From positions 1,240,001-1,304,000 of the forward strand of contig JACKPC010000001.1 of NCBI GenBank assembly GCA_024233835.1: 64,000 bases of DNA, written 5' to 3'. Source of the DNA: Leptospiraceae bacterium (GTDB taxonomy: Bacteria; Spirochaetota; Leptospiria; Leptospirales; Leptospiraceae). Positions 61,742 to 64,000 of this stretch are shown here, one piece after another. The translations under genes and the position numbers were made by a program. The notes under the pieces are model-generated. The model saw only the letters and a program-made list of their open reading frames with translations. It was not told where the DNA came from and ran no database searches. Position 1 is the stretch's first letter, and the number at the start of each line of letters is the position of its first letter.

Positions 61742-63199
61742 TCAAGAAAATTCTGTTCGAAACTCTTTATCTAACTCCTCAAGGTATTCATCAAGTACTT
61801 CGATGGAGGGAATATTATATTTTAATAAAATATCTTTATCTATAGCAAGATAATCGATCTTTTTCTCATAGTAATTAACAAGCATATTAGATAGATAAAC
61901 AATTTCTACATAATCAGCGAAAGCCTCCTTTGAGGACACATTTTTCTGATGATAGTAAATCATAGAAACCAATTCGGGAGGGAAATTCCACTTCTTCGCT
62001 AATTTAAAACCAATGTAGTCGTGTCCCATTCCGATACTGACTTCTTCCACAAAACGAGAATTTGGAGAAGGTTTGGTCAATTCGTGGATTTTTGTTAATG
62101 CGTGTCCCTCTAATGAAATTAGAATTAATTTTCCCATGTCATGTATTAAAGAGCCAATAAATAAGAGATCCAGGTTGGGAATTCCAACTTTGCGGCCAAT
62201 TTCCTTTGAGATGAAAGCAGATCTCAGACCATGTTCATATTCTTTTTCCAGTTCCTGTCCTATCTCATGAGAGCAGGGAACGCTTATAAGGTTCCGAATA
62301 ATCTTTCGTAGCTCTTGTTCATCATATGAGTTTATAATATCATCCAGATTTCTAATAGAGCCCGGATCTTTTAAATAGCGAAAAGCTTCAATCATGAAGG
62401 ATATATTTTTTTGAAGTCCTGCTTTGACTTGAGTCCGAAATTCTACCGGATCTTGAGTTTCCAAAATAGACTGTAGAGAGTCCGGTAAACAGTAAATCTG
62501 TCCGAGACCGGTATAGATATATTCTAAGACTTTGTTGCTTACTTCCTGCGGAATGATAACTTCCGGAATAGATAAAAATGTAGTCGTATGACCGTTTTCG
62601 GAGTGGATTTTTAAATTATCTTTCGAAAGATGAATACTTCTTAAGAATAGAATCATCATCACGATCCCGAGGCCCGCACTTTCCTGGTAGTCAGCCACTT
62701 CCCGGTAAGCAGTGATAATATCATCATATTTGTCTGAAGCGAGGATCCGGGAATGAATCCTATCTTTTTCGATTTCGATCAGTTCTGAATTGTTCGCTAT
62801 TTGAAAATGAAGGCAATTATTTTTCCTGTGGATGATAAGTTTGATGTAAAAATCTGAATTTTCTAATAAAGGCTGAAAAGACTTCCACTCTTCAAGTACT
62901 ACTTTCTTGAAAAGGGAAATTCCTTCTTCGTAATCTTCACGGGAATTTATATCCAGATTTTTCTGACCGAAAAAAACTCTTTTTGCATTGGCGCGGTTGG
63001 AATTAACGAGGATTTCTTTTAAAACCATGAATACTGCTTCGATAAGGTAGGCTCTTTCCAGAGCTACCATAACATACTGAGTTAAACAGAATAAATCCTG
63101 ATAGTCCAGATCGGTGATAAAGCTATAGATTAACTCTATTTTTTCACCAGAAAGAATTCTGTTACTTAAACTCTTCAGTTCAATCATTTTAGTTTTCAA
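61742..63199 (-). CDS. HDOD-domain protein with N-terminal kinase-like ATPase fold
   Basis: 485 residues. The N-terminal half looks like a histidine-kinase-type ATPase module: VLKEILVNSNRANAKR resembles an N box, and YQESAGLGIVMMILFL resembles a G2 box, but the phospho-His domain is absent. The C-terminal ~210 residues form an HDOD domain (GSLIHDMGKLIL, then GHDYIGFKLAKKW...YHQ). HDOD proteins bind regulators of signalling or the cell cycle; many have lost phosphohydrolase activity. Starts at 63199 or 63187. First gene of the operon and divergent from the EAL gene. Confidence 0.78.
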   Translation of the reverse strand: MKTKMIELKSLSNRILSGEKIELIYSFITDLDYQDLFCLTQYVMVALERAYLIEAVFMVLKEILVNSNRANAKRVFFGQKNLDINSREDYEEGISLFKKVVLEEWKSFQPLLENSDFYIKLIIHRKNNCLHFQIANNSELIEIEKDRIHSRILASDKYDDIITAYREVADYQESAGLGIVMMILFLRSIHLSKDNLKIHSENGHTTTFLSIPEVIIPQEVSNKVLEYIYTGLGQIYCLPDSLQSILETQDPVEFRTQVKAGLQKNISFMIEAFRYLKDPGSIRNLDDIINSYDEQELRKIIRNLISVPCSHEIGQELEKEYEHGLRSAFISKEIGRKVGIPNLDLLFIGSLIHDMGKLILISLEGHALTKIHELTKPSPNSRFVEEVSIGMGHDYIGFKLAKKWNFPPELVSMIYYHQKNVSSKEAFADYVEIVYLSNMLVNYYEKKIDYLAIDKDILLKYNIPSIEVLDEYLEELDKEFRTEFS

Positions 63200-63363
63200 A
63201 AAAACTTAACCCACTTAAAAATTCCCGTGTGCCTGTAACACATCTTTTTTTCCAGAAATCAGGAATCTATAATTTTTTATCAGTTCTATGATTATTTACT
63301 TTTATAATATATATTCCAAAAGAAAAGGATTTTTTTTTCGTAGGTTTCCATAAAATATCGGGA

Positions 63364-64000
63364 ATGGTAAAAGAAAAGCAATCAAAAAATAGTCTTTTAC
63401 AGCATCCTATTTTAGAAATAAAAGTGGAAAATATTCTCCTTATGAATAACCCTGAAATGGAAAGAATGGATCTTGAAAATTTTATACCTGAATCTTTAAA
63501 CAGCATCATCAACGAAGAGTTGTATGTTCCTCATTACCAGCCTATAGTGAACGCTATCAATCGCAAAATACTGGGATATGAGGTATTGGGAAGGCTTTAC
63601 TCGATAACCCATGATCAATTTCTTTCTTTAGGTCCTTATTTTCACGGAAAGCGTTTTAATCTTACCCAAAAAGTCCAGGTGGATAGGATTATTCGGGAAA
63701 AAGCCATTAAATACCTGAAGAATTCCGGCAATAATACCAAACTCTTTTTTAATTTTATGCCTAATATTCTCTCCAGTGTGCACCAGGATGAGCTTTTAGA
63801 CCCCGGACGTTTCCACCTGATTCAGCTTATTGAGAAGTATGAGATTGACAGGAAAAATATAGTAATTGAAATTACGGAAGATGAATTCGATGGAAAGACC
63901 GAAAGACTTCTGATGATGGTAAACATTTTCCGCAATTATGGTTTTAAAATTGCCATTGATGATATGGGAGCAGGGTTTTCTAATCTGGAAAGAATAGGTT
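63364..64000 (+). CDS. EAL-domain protein (partial, runs off the window)
   Basis: 212 complete codons are in the window, ending without a stop. After a ~45-residue lead the EAL (c-di-GMP phosphodiesterase) domain begins: VPHYQPIVNAINRKILGYEV, then LFFNFMPN, IVIEITEDEF and IDDMGAGFSNLERI. The signature is EVLGR instead of EALLR, and NFMP instead of N-x-S, but the metal-binding E (ITE) and the DD of IDDMGAG are kept, so activity is possible but not certain. ATG 63364 has GGGA just upstream, a weak ribosome site. Confidence 0.85.
   Translation, partial: MVKEKQSKNSLLQHPILEIKVENILLMNNPEMERMDLENFIPESLNSIINEELYVPHYQPIVNAINRKILGYEVLGRLYSITHDQFLSLGPYFHGKRFNLTQKVQVDRIIREKAIKYLKNSGNNTKLFFNFMPNILSSVHQDELLDPGRFHLIQLIEKYEIDRKNIVIEITEDEFDGKTERLLMMVNIFRNYGFKIAIDDMGAGFSNLERIG

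Noticed and set aside
1..64000. tRNA, rRNA or known riboswitch
   Set aside because: No cloverleaf, rRNA core or known aptamer motif was recognised by eye; a covariance search could still find one.

Overview
The window comes from an AT-rich, double-membraned bacterium. The best fit is a spirochaete of the Leptospirales, though the genus cannot be fixed from sequence alone. The reasons are: a lipid A gene (lpxA), a TonB-dependent receptor and an OmpP1/FadL-type protein (an outer membrane); many lipoproteins with loose spirochaete-type lipoboxes; SBBP-repeat and He_PIG/LamG surface lipoproteins; and heavy use of STAS, SpoIIE-phosphatase, cyclic-nucleotide-binding, HDOD, EAL and PAS/HWE-kinase signalling. 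No rRNA, tRNA or CRISPR array was seen.

Layout. 0.1-5.8 kb: STAS and J-domain pair, class II photolyase, membrane IPT/TIG protein, small Cys-rich secreted peptide, double cNMP-binding protein. 5.9-9.3 kb: two tandem AAA-ATPase/PD-(D/E)XK genes, almost identical except for a central 360-bp segment, then a 59-residue DUF6132 gene. 9.3-17 kb: a hypothetical, a RimI-like acetyltransferase, and a probable minus-strand operon rnd - NudL-type Nudix - ABC-F - amidase - secreted protein - membrane AraC regulator. 17-20.1 kb: purF, a zinc-ribbon acidic protein, a small helical protein and a startless gene remnant. 20.2-24.5 kb: cNMP-histidine kinase overlapping a receiver-histidine kinase, then an SH3/M23 peptidase. 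24.6-28.7 kb: two related lipoproteins and an OmpP1-like protein.

28.8-35 kb is an accessory region with decayed pieces. It holds an orphan gene, several strong hairpins, an antitoxin beside a truncated RelE/ParE toxin, an XRE regulator, a lipoprotein followed by an attC-like site, a PAS/HWE kinase, a Fic fragment (mobile mystery protein B type) and an istB tail. Sixteen-base inverted copies of an IS21-type end lie at 29732-29747 and 34939-34954.

35-41.2 kb is a signalling or uptake locus: a TonB receptor converges on an overlapping operon of SpoIIE phosphatase, PhnD-like binding protein and PF04392 binding lipoprotein. 41.4-53.5 kb holds a 2796-residue multidomain lipoprotein and a convergent ~1190-residue LamG lipoprotein. 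53.6-58.6 kb has lpxA broken by one extra A in an A7 run, a DUF2339 membrane protein and an SPFH protein. 58.8-64 kb has an operon HDOD - aldehyde dehydrogenase - PAS/HWE kinase and, divergently, an EAL-domain gene that runs off the window.

The best candidates for something new are the mosaic AAA/nuclease tandem pair, the receptor/binding-protein/phosphatase locus without a transporter, and the accessory region with its attC-like site. All functions are inferred from sequence motifs; no database search was run.
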